Below, piece after piece: positions 55,163 through 64,000 of a stretch of DNA of 64,000 bases (position 1 is the stretch's first letter; every line of letters begins with the position of its first letter). This DNA is from Sphingobium sufflavum (GTDB taxonomy: Bacteria > Pseudomonadota > Alphaproteobacteria > Sphingomonadales > Sphingomonadaceae), in the NCBI RefSeq assembly GCF_021403115.1, contig NZ_JAJSSH010000012.1, forward strand, positions 1 through 64,000, written 5' to 3'. Both the position numbers and the translations under genes were made by a program. The notes below the pieces were generated by a model. That model was not told the DNA's origin and made no database searches. It saw only the letters and a list, made by a program, of their open reading frames with translations.

Positions 55163-56025
55163 CAGCGGAACGCCCAGCGCAATGTCTGGGCAATGCCGAA
55201 GGTGCCGGCCCTCACGAGCGGGCGTTCCAATATGGGCACAGAAAGGCCATGGGCCTCCCGCGCCCAGGCGGGCAGAAGATCGACGGCGGCCTGCGTCGCG
55301 AACCGGCGCGGCAGATCGGCGAGCATAGTGCCCTCAGAACCGCCAAGGATCAGCCGCGCGACTTGCCTCGTGCGCTCATCGCTCTGCAAGTGCGGGCGCA
55401 TGGCCTGGATGAGGGCCTTGGCCTCCGCGCGGGAGCGGGGGAGGGGATCAGCACCCATGGCCTCGCCTATCCGCACCATCTCTGCAAAATAGCGATCCTG
55501 ATCGCGAGCCGACATCAAGGGCTCGCTGTACCGGATCCAGGCATCGAGAAAGCTGCTCGTCTCGGTGACATGGACCCAGGCGAGTAGGGCGGAATCATTC
55601 GCCCGATAGGGCGTACCGTCGGGAAGGATACCCGTTACCTGGTCATGGATGGCGCAAACGCGGCTGATCAGCGCCTCGGCGGCGGCGCGATCCCCATAGG
55701 TCGTCATTGCGACGAAGCGGGCGGTTCGGCGCAGCCGACCGTGCATGTCTGCCCGGAAGTTCGAATGATCCCAAACGCCGGCGAGCACTGAGGGGTGGAG
55801 CATCTGCAGCAGGAGGCTGGCGATACCGCCCACCATCATCGAGCCCACATCGCCATGGACACGCCAAGCCACCGACCTGGCGTCGAACAGCGCGTTGTTA
55901 CTCCGGACGACGGGCGTTTCGCCTTTTCGGCTGTCATTAAAGAGGGCCACGACCGGTTTGCGGATCGAGGCCTTCATGGTGGCCGTAAGTGCGTTGGGAC
56001 GTGCCATGCCTTGCCAACGATTCAT
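55162..56025 (-). CDS. MpaB/DUF2236-family oxygenase-like protein
   Basis: About 287 residues from ATG 56025; a longer start at 56064 is possible. DUF2236 features: VAWRVHGDVGSMMVGGIASLLLQMLHPSVLAGVWDHS, TARFVAMTTYGDRAAAE, LLAWVHVTETSSF with conserved His/Asp. Family members such as MpaB and rubber oxygenase Lcp use heme or related chemistry. Co-translated with the UVR gene. Confidence 0.8.
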   Translation of the reverse strand: MNRWQGMARPNALTATMKASIRKPVVALFNDSRKGETPVVRSNNALFDARSVAWRVHGDVGSMMVGGIASLLLQMLHPSVLAGVWDHSNFRADMHGRLRRTARFVAMTTYGDRAAAEALISRVCAIHDQVTGILPDGTPYRANDSALLAWVHVTETSSFLDAWIRYSEPLMSARDQDRYFAEMVRIGEAMGADPLPRSRAEAKALIQAMRPHLQSDERTRQVARLILGGSEGTMLADLPRRFATQAAVDLLPAWAREAHGLSVPILERPLVRAGTFGIAQTLRWAFR

Positions 56026-56064
56026 GATCCTGATCGGTCCGGGCAGGCATATGAAATCGCTCAC

Positions 56065-56518
56065 AGAGGGCGAGAGCGCCCTGGCCGATAGCAGGGGATG
56101 GCGGTGGATAGACGTGCGCTACAGAGAGGCTCCCTTTCGAGTGATATTGGAGAACTCGCGCTGCATGCACGTGGGATCGAGCCAATCCGCCCAGCCGTCA
56201 CGGGCCACCGGGATGATCTGACAACGATGGTAAAGCGTAATACCCGCGCCCTTGGTATGGAGCCTGAACGCTTCCCCGCCGGGATGCCCTCGACATGCGC
56301 CGAGCAACACTCGACCACTTCCCTACCAAGGCAATCTCGGGCACACTCCATGTGCGGGACTGTTCTGATGAACCGCCATCATCGTGGTCAGGCGGCCATC
56401 CGTAATAAGCGGCCCTCTAATGGCTAGGTCTGGGACATTCGCGACAGTCCGCTTCCGGGAACGGACTTCGCTAAAGCGGACATTCACAGGCCCCTTTCGC
56501 CCAATTATTCTCGGGCAT
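56065..56518. other. gene-poor stretch with sphingomonad repeat debris
   Basis: 454 bp between convergent-ended units. No gene I can support. At 56435-56495 the sequence TGGGACATTCGCGACAGTCC and CTAAAGCGGACATTC forms arms of the AAGCGGACATT-type repeat also seen at 14.7 kb and 61.4 kb. Confidence 0.4.
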
Positions 56519-59164
56519 TCATGCCGATTTCGATGTGGGGCTGAGCGACAAGCGCGTGCCCTCGACATGACGAAAGGCCCGGTCGCGGCAAGTCAGCAAA
56601 ATCACCTGCATGCGCTTTGAGGCGTCGAGGAGTATCTCCGTCATCAGGTCGAGACGGGCATCGTCGGAATAGACCAGCGGATCGTCGAGGATTAGCGAGA
56701 CGGGCCTGCCTTGCTCCAGAAGCATGTCAGCCACTGCAAGCCGTGTCAGGATGCCAAGCTGCTCCTGAGTACCGCGTGACAGATTGCCGCAGCCTTCATC
56801 AATGTTACCCCGGATAATGCTCTGAAGGCCCAGATCTTCTGAGTAGCTGAGCTCACATCCCGGCAGAAGCCGTTCGACATGTCGTTTTGCCCGCTTCGCC
56901 ACCGGACCCACATAGGTTCTGGAGGTCTCGAGGCGGGCAAGCTCGAGCGTGTCGCGTAGCAGCTTGATCGTTTCTGCTTCCTCGCGGATGCGGCCATAGG
57001 CGAGACTGGCGGCTTCGGCTTCCTCCAATGCGGCGGCTGCACGTTCTGCCAGGCCCTTGCCGCCTTCGCTTTCGATCGTACCCTCAAGACGAGCAATATC
57101 GGTTTCAAGCTTGCGCTTCGTGCCGTTGGCCGCCGCTGCTCGTGCATCGATCACCGCAATTTTGCGCTCGATCGCGGCAATGTCATGTGCCGAGGCATTT
57201 TGCTCGGCCTCTGCAAGTTTGACGGCATGGTCGGCTGCGCTGCCGCGCGCCTCGGCGAGGGCGTCGCTGAGGGTAGCAAAATCTGCATGGGCCTCAATAT
57301 CGGCAACCAGTGCGGTGGCGTTCCGCTGGTCACTGGCAGCCTCGACTTCTGCTGCGGCCAGGGGCCTGTCCTGCTCCTCCAGTTTACGCAGAGCCTCTAT
57401 CGCGGCATCGTGAGCGCCTTCGGCACGGGCGGACGTGATCTCCATCTCCTCGACCGCGAGCTTCAACGCAGCAATGTCCAGCGGCTCAATCGTGCCGCTG
57501 GCAGGTACGTCAGTCATCGCGGCGACAAGAAGCTTCAGTGCCTCTGGCCCTGCGCGCAGATCCAAGAGTGTGTCCGGCTGCGTGAGCGCATCGACCTGGG
57601 TCAGTAGCGTTTTGATCTCACCATCTGCCTGACGCGACGCTTCATGGGCGTTCCGCGCAGCCGACACGTCGGAATGCCCCAATTTCGTCAGCATATCGGC
57701 AAGCGTTGTTTGCGACTTTGCCAATCTGGCAGACGCACTGGCGGATGCCGCTGGTGGGCGAATGATAAGCGCTGCGCCGGCTTCGAGTTCGATCCGCGTC
57801 TCACCATCCAGTATCTGCTCACCGACCCCAAGGGGCTTCCCTTGAATGGCGATGCCTTCGGATGACCCGACCAGCTCAATCCGCGTCGCCCCCGCTTCAA
57901 GCTGGATGCGGCTTTTGAGGATGGCGCGGTCGAGCTCATCCAGCTTGGCGAGATCGGCGACTGAAATGCCAGCAGCCTTTATGGCCTTTGCGCTGGATAA
58001 GGCCTCTTCCAGGCTGATGAGCTTGCCGTGCCGTTGGCGCGCGGCCTCTGATGCCGCAGCGATACGGGCGGCCTCAGCCTGTTTCTCACCGCCGGTCAGA
58101 AGAATACGAGCAGCGTTATAATTGGTCCGGGCCTCGCCGTGGGCTGCCTTTGCGGCATTGGCGCGATCACGAGCGAGCGCCGTCTCCGCCGCTATTTCGG
58201 AGCGGGCGATACGGGACTTTTCGGCTTTCTGCGACGTAACCGTCAGAGCGGCCTCGGCCGCGTCATGACGCTGCAGCAACTCCTCCAGCCCCCGTGCTTT
58301 GCCAGCCACCGCTTGGTATTCGGCGCGCCGGGTGTGGAGCAACTGGGCCGCTGACCGTGCGGTTTCGGTCGAAGCTACGAGATTTTTGCGGGCCTGCGTG
58401 TCCGTATCATCCGCTAGTTCTTTCTCCAGAACCCTGAGCCGGGAACGGTCGCTTTCCAGCTCTGAAAAGCTTGCCTCCAGAGCTGTTAGTCGCTCGGACG
58501 CTATCTTCGATGCGGCTTCTGCCGTCTCGAGCCTTTCCTTTGCAAGCGCCTGTTTGCCTGTTGGTCGGCCCGTTGCCGTCCAAAGCTCAGCATATTGCTG
58601 ATCTACCCGGGCGCGAACACGATCATAGGAGCCGCCGCCCATAATGGCGCCCACTTCGGCTTCCAAAGTCGCGTGAACGCTATCGCGCACCATCCGGCCT
58701 GGAGCACTGACCTCCAACGCTTCTGCCTGCCCGACCCAGAGTAAGCCAAGCGCGCCATAGGTGTTGAGGTCACGCGATCGGCTGCTGTCACGTTCGAACC
58801 CAAGCAGCTGTTGCAAGCGTTCCTCGGCCGCCTCTCCCTGATCACGGCCCGCGGGGCCGCGCACTTCGATGGAGGGGGACTTCAGCAGCTTCTTGGCGAC
58901 GCTCCATTGTTCGCCTGCGATGTCAAAACCGACCTCGATCTCCGGGGCAACATTTTCGCCATATGGTGCGTAGGAGCTCGCCAGCTGGTTTTTGGTGGAA
59001 TGCCGAACGAAGAAGGCAGCCCGCAGGGCCTCCAGGACGGTTGATTTGCCGGTTTCGTTGGGCTCGATGATGATGTTGAGGCCATCGCTCAGCCCCTCGA
59101 TGGCAAAGGGATCCCGAAATTTCCGGAAGTTCGAAATGGCGAGGCGTCGGATCCGCAGGCTCAT
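56519..59164 (-). CDS. SMC/Rad50-like ATPase paired with Mre11-like gene (YhaN-type)
   Basis: 881 residues. Walker A EPNETGKST (33-41), long coiled coil with a mid-hinge region but no CxxC hook, then LSRGTQEQLGILTRLAVADML signature and Walker B VSLILDDPLVYSDD near the C-terminus. ATGA overlap with the nuclease gene. Same pairing as YhaO-YhaN (SbcDC-like): DNA-end processing or defence. It differs from the CPVC protein at 9661. Confidence 0.85.
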   Translation of the reverse strand: MSLRIRRLAISNFRKFRDPFAIEGLSDGLNIIIEPNETGKSTVLEALRAAFFVRHSTKNQLASSYAPYGENVAPEIEVGFDIAGEQWSVAKKLLKSPSIEVRGPAGRDQGEAAEERLQQLLGFERDSSRSRDLNTYGALGLLWVGQAEALEVSAPGRMVRDSVHATLEAEVGAIMGGGSYDRVRARVDQQYAELWTATGRPTGKQALAKERLETAEAASKIASERLTALEASFSELESDRSRLRVLEKELADDTDTQARKNLVASTETARSAAQLLHTRRAEYQAVAGKARGLEELLQRHDAAEAALTVTSQKAEKSRIARSEIAAETALARDRANAAKAAHGEARTNYNAARILLTGGEKQAEAARIAAASEAARQRHGKLISLEEALSSAKAIKAAGISVADLAKLDELDRAILKSRIQLEAGATRIELVGSSEGIAIQGKPLGVGEQILDGETRIELEAGAALIIRPPAASASASARLAKSQTTLADMLTKLGHSDVSAARNAHEASRQADGEIKTLLTQVDALTQPDTLLDLRAGPEALKLLVAAMTDVPASGTIEPLDIAALKLAVEEMEITSARAEGAHDAAIEALRKLEEQDRPLAAAEVEAASDQRNATALVADIEAHADFATLSDALAEARGSAADHAVKLAEAEQNASAHDIAAIERKIAVIDARAAAANGTKRKLETDIARLEGTIESEGGKGLAERAAAALEEAEAASLAYGRIREEAETIKLLRDTLELARLETSRTYVGPVAKRAKRHVERLLPGCELSYSEDLGLQSIIRGNIDEGCGNLSRGTQEQLGILTRLAVADMLLEQGRPVSLILDDPLVYSDDARLDLMTEILLDASKRMQVILLTCRDRAFRHVEGTRLSLSPTSKSA

Positions 59165-60270
59165 ACGGCATCTCCCCGAGCAAACTCGACAAACAGGCGC
59201 TCGAGGGCACGCCGCGCGATCGCGGCGTCGGCGCTCCCACTCTCCCGTAACGCATTGAGTTTCTGCGCGGCCGAGCCAAGCACGCCTTCCACTGCCAAGA
59301 CCTGCATGTCTTCCTCACTGGGCTGGGCGACAAGGTCGTCGGTGCGGGCTTCGAGGTATCGTAGCTGGTGGCCAACATCCGCCTCGAGGATTTCGAGGAC
59401 CCTGATCCGTTCGGAAAGACTGGTGACGCCGGCAATCGCAAGCTGCAACAATGTCGCCGACGGCTCGATCTCGTTCCACAGCGTTTGCCTTTCGGCTTCA
59501 AAGGCCGCGAAGTCGTTGACCCGCCAGTCACGCTTCAGCCATTGGAACCGCCCAGTGCGCAGGGGCGTCACGGTTGGAAGACGTCCCGTTTCGACGTCGA
59601 CCAGCAATATCTGACCCGGCGCATCGCGCTGAAAGCGATCCGTCTCAGGCGTCCCTGCGTACCAGGTGCGACTGTCTACCTCGAGAGTTCCGTGCCAATC
59701 ACCCAGCGCAAGGTAATCGAGGCCGGAAACTTTGGCCCGGTCAGGCGCGATCTGGTTGTTTGCTTCCCCGCGGGAACCGAAGTCTCGGATCGACCCATGC
59801 GCTAGCCCTATCCTGAGTTTCGCACCCGGCGTCTCCATTGCGTCGAAGGCGCTGGTGGGATCGTCCAGGTTATGCCGATGGGTGAGGGGCGCAGGCAAGA
59901 TCCATATGCCGCTGTCAATCTCCACTGGCATGGGGTCACGCAGCACGGTGATATTCGGCGCAGCTTTTCCGATCACGCGGTCCCATAGGCCGCCGTTTCT
60001 GGCATAATCATGATTGCCGGGGAGCAGCCACCAGCGGCAGCCATGGCGAGCCATTCGGGAGACGGCCTGGACAATCGTACGGTCTTCCGGGCCCTCTGTG
60101 TCAAACACATCGCCTGCAACGAGCACATGGCCTGCGCCGTTCTCAGCGGCAGCCTTACCGATCGCGTCGATGGCGTCGAAGCGCGCGTCTGTGAGGGCGG
60201 CGCGAACGTCAGGTTCAAAGCGGCCGAAGGGCTTGCCGAGCTGCCAATCGGCGGTGTGGATGAAGCGCAT
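59161..60270 (-). CDS. Mre11/SbcD-like metallophosphoesterase
   Basis: 369 residues from ATG 60270. Calcineurin-like metal motifs: IHTADWQLGK, VAGDVFD, LPGNHDY, GLAHGS, LGDWHG. DNA double-strand break nuclease paired with the coiled-coil ATPase. Acts on DNA ends or hairpins. Confidence 0.9.
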   Translation of the reverse strand: MRFIHTADWQLGKPFGRFEPDVRAALTDARFDAIDAIGKAAAENGAGHVLVAGDVFDTEGPEDRTIVQAVSRMARHGCRWWLLPGNHDYARNGGLWDRVIGKAAPNITVLRDPMPVEIDSGIWILPAPLTHRHNLDDPTSAFDAMETPGAKLRIGLAHGSIRDFGSRGEANNQIAPDRAKVSGLDYLALGDWHGTLEVDSRTWYAGTPETDRFQRDAPGQILLVDVETGRLPTVTPLRTGRFQWLKRDWRVNDFAAFEAERQTLWNEIEPSATLLQLAIAGVTSLSERIRVLEILEADVGHQLRYLEARTDDLVAQPSEEDMQVLAVEGVLGSAAQKLNALRESGSADAAIARRALERLFVEFARGDAV

Positions 60271-60384
60271 ACGCTGCTTTAGCCGAGAGGGCGGCATGTA
60301 GGAAAGCCATTCGGCCCATCGCTACATCCGTATGCTTTTTTGATTGAATCGTAAGGATCCCAAGCCTATCTCGGGGGCAATCGA

Positions 60385-60433
60385 ACCCGCCAGGCCTCTG
60401 CTCTCGAGCATGCACACTTGGCGGGTCTTTTGT
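60385..60433 (+). terminator. terminator-like hairpin before the Abi gene
   Basis: ACCCGCCA (60385-60392) pairs with TGGCGGGT (60419-60426), followed by CTTTTGTTT. The loop has a further GCTC/GAGC stem. It faces right, 29 bp before the Abi_2 gene, so it could attenuate it or end a small RNA (60.30-60.38 kb). Confidence 0.5.
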
Positions 60434-60461
60434 TTCTGATGCCCTCTGGCTATGCAGACAC

Positions 60462-61373
60462 ATGTCCCGACCGTTTACCAAGCCTGCGATGACTATCGCT
60501 CAGCAGATGGGCCATCTTGCGGCGCAAGGGATGGCAATCCCGGATACAGCAGCTGCAGAATATTGGCTTCGCCATGTCAGCTATTATCGGCTCAGCGCCT
60601 ACTGGCTACCTTTCGAAAAGCCGAAGGGGCAGCCGGGCCCGCGGTTCGTCAACGGGACGAGTTTCGACAGGGTTATCGCCCTCTACGAATTTGACCGCCG
60701 CCTACGCCTACTTGTGATGAGCGCGATAGAGCGGATTGAAGTCGCAGTTCGCGGAAGCTGGGCGTACACGCTCGCCCATCAGGGCGGGCCGCACAGCTAT
60801 CTCGATGCGTCGCTCTACAGCGAGCGGCGCCAGTTCCATGAAAATTTCTCGCGCCTGGCACGCGAGGTAGGCACGTCACCGGAAACCTACATCGATCATT
60901 ATCGGCGGACCTATGATGACCCGGCCATGCCCCCGGTCTGGATGGTCGCCGAGATGATGTCGTTCGGCCAGTTATCCCGATGGTATTCGTCCCTCGATGA
61001 TCGCGCCCTACGCAACGCTATCGCAAAACCGCTCGGTCTCCCCGAAGTAGTTCTGGTGCCGCTTCTCAAGCACCTTTCCACCGTAAGGAACAGCTGTGCG
61101 CACCATGCACGCCTCTGGAACCGGGGGTTCCTGATCCGAATGAAGCTGCCACAGAAGCCTGCCGCCCTCGCGGCAACGTTGGATTCCAATCTGGGCGCAG
61201 GGCCTGCACGGCTTTACAACAGCTTGGTTCTAAGCGGCTACCTCCTGCAGCAGATTGACGTCTCGAACAATTGGGTTTCAGACCTCGCTGCCCTCCTTGC
61301 GACCCATCCGACCGGAGACCTGGCCGCCATGGGTTTTCCACGAGATTGGCAAACAAGGCCAATGTGGAAATGA
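60462..61373 (+). CDS. Abi_2 (AbiD/AbiF) family HEPN protein
   Basis: 303 residues. Abi_2 layout: LRHVSYYRLSAYWLPF, YEFDRRLRLLVMSAIERIEVAVRG, and the HEPN motif RNSCAHH (Arg209, His214) that is the likely RNase active site. Such genes give abortive infection against phage. It lies between the Mre11/SMC pair and the short Argonaute. Confidence 0.88.
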   Translation: MSRPFTKPAMTIAQQMGHLAAQGMAIPDTAAAEYWLRHVSYYRLSAYWLPFEKPKGQPGPRFVNGTSFDRVIALYEFDRRLRLLVMSAIERIEVAVRGSWAYTLAHQGGPHSYLDASLYSERRQFHENFSRLAREVGTSPETYIDHYRRTYDDPAMPPVWMVAEMMSFGQLSRWYSSLDDRALRNAIAKPLGLPEVVLVPLLKHLSTVRNSCAHHARLWNRGFLIRMKLPQKPAALAATLDSNLGAGPARLYNSLVLSGYLLQQIDVSNNWVSDLAALLATHPTGDLAAMGFPRDWQTRPMWK

Positions 61374-61684
61374 TCAGGGCTCGCCGCCGTGAATACCCAC
61401 GGCCCTGGGACTTTTCGGAATGACGGCTTCGGAGCGGCTCATCATATTAAGCCGCCGTTCCCGGCTGAAGTGAGCACTTGTCAGAGGCGAGCGCTTGGAC
61501 CTTTGCGACAGTCGGCTGCGGAACGCTAAAGCATCGATCTCTAACGCAAAATTCAATAAGCGTCCGATCCGATGCCGGAAAAATTTGAGTAAGTCGGCTC
61601 GCACAGGTGAGAACCTAATTTATCTTAGTTTATACACCAAAATTTACAAGAATGTGGCTTTGACGAAAGGGGACTTACCTCCGT
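61374..61684. other. gene-free stretch with repeat debris
   Basis: 311 bp. The left part (61.40-61.52 kb) carries degenerate copies of the sphingomonad repeat (CGGCTTCGGAGCGG; TTGCGACAGTCGGCTGCGGA). The right part is AT-rich and is where both the Abi gene and the Argonaute gene end. Confidence 0.4.
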
Positions 61685-63100
61685 TCACATAAAAAATCGG
61701 AACTGGTAAGTGCCCTTGCCGAGCCCCGGCATCCGCTTCATCACCTGTGCCAAGGTCTTTGCGTAGCTCATAGTCACCGGAAGCGGATCATAGAGCCCGT
61801 CATTGTTCCAGTTCATTTTCGACAGCGCCAAGGCCGCCTTCGCGGTATCGTCCCATGTTCCATGCCCGGCATGTCGGACCAGTCGCAACGGTCGCGGTGT
61901 ACCTTTGCCACCTTGAAAATAGGGGCGGCGTCCGAAACCATCGACTGCCCCGTGCATCCAGAGCAAAGCGTCCTTGCCGCTGAGCCCGAGCAAGGTTCCG
62001 CGTTTCACCGGATACCCATCCGCTTGTGATTTCTCAGGATCATTACGGTCCTGTTCCCACCGCGCGCCCTGCCAGCCATTGTCCTCGACGATCTGGATGA
62101 GATCGACCGACTCGATATGTTTCAGCGCTTCGAGGCAGCCTTCTATTTCGGCTTCCTTGAACTCGGTCGATTTGTGGATCATCACGCGAGTCGGCGGTCT
62201 GCCGCCATGGCGCCGGCGATAAAGGTCCAGCGAACGGGTGATGACCCGAAACATCTCGGGATGCGAGAGAAACGGGTTCTCCCGCTGCACGTTCACATCG
62301 CCGGTGTCATAGGCGATGAATTCCAAACCAGCACCATCGGCGTCGAAGACTTGGCTGCAACAGGTCACGAAGCGGGCAAGCTCCGATTCTGCGGGCCGGA
62401 GCGCATAGGAGATACCAATATAGGCCGTGTCCGGCTCCACATCGGCCAGTTTCCAGGGAACGCCGCCAGCCTTGGCGTAGAGCGCCAGGCCGATCCGCCA
62501 CATGACGCTGGCCCGGCATCGATAGGATAGTGCGCTGTCTTCCCGCACAATCTGAATGGGCAGCTGCCGCGCGGCGGTGAAGGCTTTGAGCTGGTGATGC
62601 AGATCGAAATCATCGGCTCCGTAGAAGCCGGAAGACCAGCGTTCAGGAAGATAGATGAACAGCACGTCAAAATCTGCGCGGTTGGCGTCGAGCAAATGGA
62701 TTGAACGGATGAGCCGTTCGGCAAGCAGCAGGCCTGCTGCAGGGCAATCTTTCAACTCTCCGTCCAGTTGGGCATCGAGTTCCCGCCGACAATGGCTTGC
62801 AGCTGGCGCGAGGTGCGTCTGGAAGACGCTGTTGAAACTAGCCCAATCCGGAAGATAGTCGGTTCGCTCCTGCGGTCTCGCAGGCTGGTTGAGTTCCCTC
62901 AGGAACTCGAAGAGACGCTGCGATTCCCCGGAAGGCGCAAGCGTCGCCACGCGGATGGGGGACGGGGTGAACATGCTCGAATATGGCCCGAAACGGGCCA
63001 GTCCGCGCAGCGGATGGATGTCGCGATCGCTCGGCCGGTCCGGATGGAACAGCAGATTGGGCTCCGGCAGCCGGACATGATGTTGCAGCTGGCTGGTCAT
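61685..63100 (-). CDS. short prokaryotic Argonaute (MID-PIWI)
   Basis: 471 residues from ATG 63100, overlapping the partner stop (ATGA). No PAZ domain. MID-type region with LPIQIVREDSALSYRC and ALYAKAGGVPWKLADV (about 180-221), then PIWI from YIGISYAL to the C-terminal Phe-Phe-Met. The first catalytic Asp of PIWI is replaced (GISYAL), so it is a guide-dependent binder, not a slicer. Short pAgos trigger a partner effector. Confidence 0.9.
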   Translation of the reverse strand: MTSQLQHHVRLPEPNLLFHPDRPSDRDIHPLRGLARFGPYSSMFTPSPIRVATLAPSGESQRLFEFLRELNQPARPQERTDYLPDWASFNSVFQTHLAPAASHCRRELDAQLDGELKDCPAAGLLLAERLIRSIHLLDANRADFDVLFIYLPERWSSGFYGADDFDLHHQLKAFTAARQLPIQIVREDSALSYRCRASVMWRIGLALYAKAGGVPWKLADVEPDTAYIGISYALRPAESELARFVTCCSQVFDADGAGLEFIAYDTGDVNVQRENPFLSHPEMFRVITRSLDLYRRRHGGRPPTRVMIHKSTEFKEAEIEGCLEALKHIESVDLIQIVEDNGWQGARWEQDRNDPEKSQADGYPVKRGTLLGLSGKDALLWMHGAVDGFGRRPYFQGGKGTPRPLRLVRHAGHGTWDDTAKAALALSKMNWNNDGLYDPLPVTMSYAKTLAQVMKRMPGLGKGTYQFRFFM

Positions 63101-63999
63101 GGCTTGGCTGCCCATGAGAAAGCCGACTGGCGATCGACGTCGAAGGCGGCGTCCAGCCCATCGCCGATCGCAAGGGCACGCAGATTCTGGCCAGCGAATG
63201 TGCGCGACCAATAATTGATCAGTTTGTCGAGCATTTGATTATAGCGGCGGGCGGTCCGCTCCCGCGCGAAATCGGCGGTGATCGCCTTGGTTTCCTCGCT
63301 GCCGCCGTCAAAGACGATTCTGGGCTCCAGCAGCAGCCAGAGCTGATCGCTGGCCCAGTCCAATCGCAGGCCGATGCCTTCCCGCCAGGTGATATCGCGC
63401 TTGCGGGGAACACTGCCGACGATCGGGCCGCCGATCACATCGCGCAGATCCTGCCAAGCTGGGTCGCCGGGCACCCGTGGCGCCAATATATCGGCGGAGC
63501 CCCTGGCGCGCGCCTCCATGTCATGGGTCCGCGAAATGGCGGCGACAAGCGCCCGGCGCAGCAATCCCCGCTCCTGTGAATCGTAGCGCAGGCGGCGATC
63601 CTCGAAGGTGGCAATAGCGAACTCGGTGATGCCAAAGGGCGCAAAGACCCTCCGGAACTCTTCATCACTCCCGAAGCCGAGGACTCCCGCGCGCGTCCGG
63701 GCAACGATGAGCTTCCCTTCGGCTGCGTCGACGGCTTCGCGCACATCCTTGCCGCCGCCGATCTCGCAGACAATTTTGCGGCAATTGACCGGCCGCGTCA
63801 CACGCACTGCGTTCATGCGCAGGACCGGCCAGGACTTTTTGCCCAAAGGTGCAGGAGCAGCCGAGAAGCGTCGCCGCTCTTGGCCTTCCGCTCGAAGGAG
63901 GGAGGTATCGATATCCGGCAGCAGTCGCAGCAGATCGATCATCGCCTCGTCGAAATTCTCAATCCGGACGATCCCTGCTTCGATGCCGGCGGCTCTGGC
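63097..63999 (-). CDS. APAZ-domain partner of the short Argonaute, 5' end beyond window
   Basis: 300 residues visible; the frame is open to the right edge (ARAAGIEAGIVRIENFDEAM...). The region with WLLLEPRIVFDG and RYNQMLDKLINYWSR fits the C-terminal APAZ domain that binds short pAgo. The effector domain (SIR2, TIR or nuclease) lies outside the window and cannot be named. The visible join (LLRLLPDIDTSLL) is the linker after it. Confidence 0.75.
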   Translation of the reverse strand, partial: ARAAGIEAGIVRIENFDEAMIDLLRLLPDIDTSLLRAEGQERRRFSAAPAPLGKKSWPVLRMNAVRVTRPVNCRKIVCEIGGGKDVREAVDAAEGKLIVARTRAGVLGFGSDEEFRRVFAPFGITEFAIATFEDRRLRYDSQERGLLRRALVAAISRTHDMEARARGSADILAPRVPGDPAWQDLRDVIGGPIVGSVPRKRDITWREGIGLRLDWASDQLWLLLEPRIVFDGGSEETKAITADFARERTARRYNQMLDKLINYWSRTFAGQNLRALAIGDGLDAAFDVDRQSAFSWAAKP

Positions 64000-64000
64000 T

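Noticed and set aside
60340..60430. tRNA-like T-arm pattern on the minus strand (GGGTTCGATTGCCCC)
   Set aside because: The stem does not pair properly and no anticodon arm or acceptor stem fits; treated as the terminator-like hairpin.

Overview
The window looks like part of a plasmid (or chromid) from a sphingomonad-type alphaproteobacterium. It has high GC and a Rep_3-type initiator with iterons next to parA and parB. It also has a MobF (TraA-like) relaxase of the kind common on sphingomonad plasmids, and families common in that group (DmeR/DmeF, CopA/CopB, DUF3597, DUF6894, DUF3606, TIGR02587/TIGR02588). The assignment rests on gene content; no rRNA or tRNA was seen.

Left arm (1-8.9 kb): metal resistance. 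A cut-off NAD(P)H-hydrate dehydratase gene is followed by dmeR-dmeF (Co/Ni sensor and CDF exporter) and a DUF1289 gene. A leftward unit encodes a Cu(I) P1B ATPase and CueR. A rightward unit encodes two small metal-binding secreted proteins, the multicopper oxidase CopA and the outer-membrane protein CopB. The two copper units diverge from a region with two MerR-type 19-bp-spacer promoters.

9.1-14.5 kb: a leftward, tightly overlapping operon encodes a SIR2-like protein, a small middle protein, a Rad50-like ATPase with a CPVC zinc hook, and a GIY-YIG nuclease. It has the build of a Lamassu/ABC-3C type defence system.

15-27 kb: plasmid core. It holds a response regulator, the C-terminal remnant of a relaxase with a hairpin-rich region beside it, RelBE, a DUF2493 gene, a tyrosine recombinase, parB, parA and repA, two identical 20-bp palindromes (candidate parS), inverted half-iterons and iterons (candidate oriV). 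A chimera of a broken receiver and a DUF3597 domain follows.

27-36 kb: mixed metabolism and stress genes (O-acetylhomoserine sulfhydrylase family, inositol-phosphatase family, diacylglycerol-kinase family, TIGR02587/TIGR02588 pair, lipoprotein, a MinD-like protein without a P-loop).

36.6-42.2 kb: mobilisation. A ribbon-helix-helix/transmembrane accessory protein is coupled to a full MobF relaxase, followed by resolvase debris, VapBC and a decayed IS.

42-56 kb: a dense run of small stress-type genes (Crp/Fnr regulator, DUF6894, tandem STAS-like proteins, WGR, DUF1810, MgtC, DUF3606) leading to DNA repair genes: Ku, a wrecked LigD polymerase-domain remnant, a GNAT protein, exonuclease III and a UVR-motif protein. 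A structured leader RNA is predicted at 44.5 kb.

56.5-64 kb: a second defence/repair block. It has an SMC-like ATPase coupled to an Mre11-like nuclease, an Abi_2 (HEPN) gene, and at the right edge a short prokaryotic Argonaute coupled to an APAZ-type partner cut by the window end. The window thus carries two separate candidate immune systems with DNA-sensing machinery, the first with a SIR2 effector and the second with its effector domain out of view, on a mobile replicon with heavy-metal resistance.
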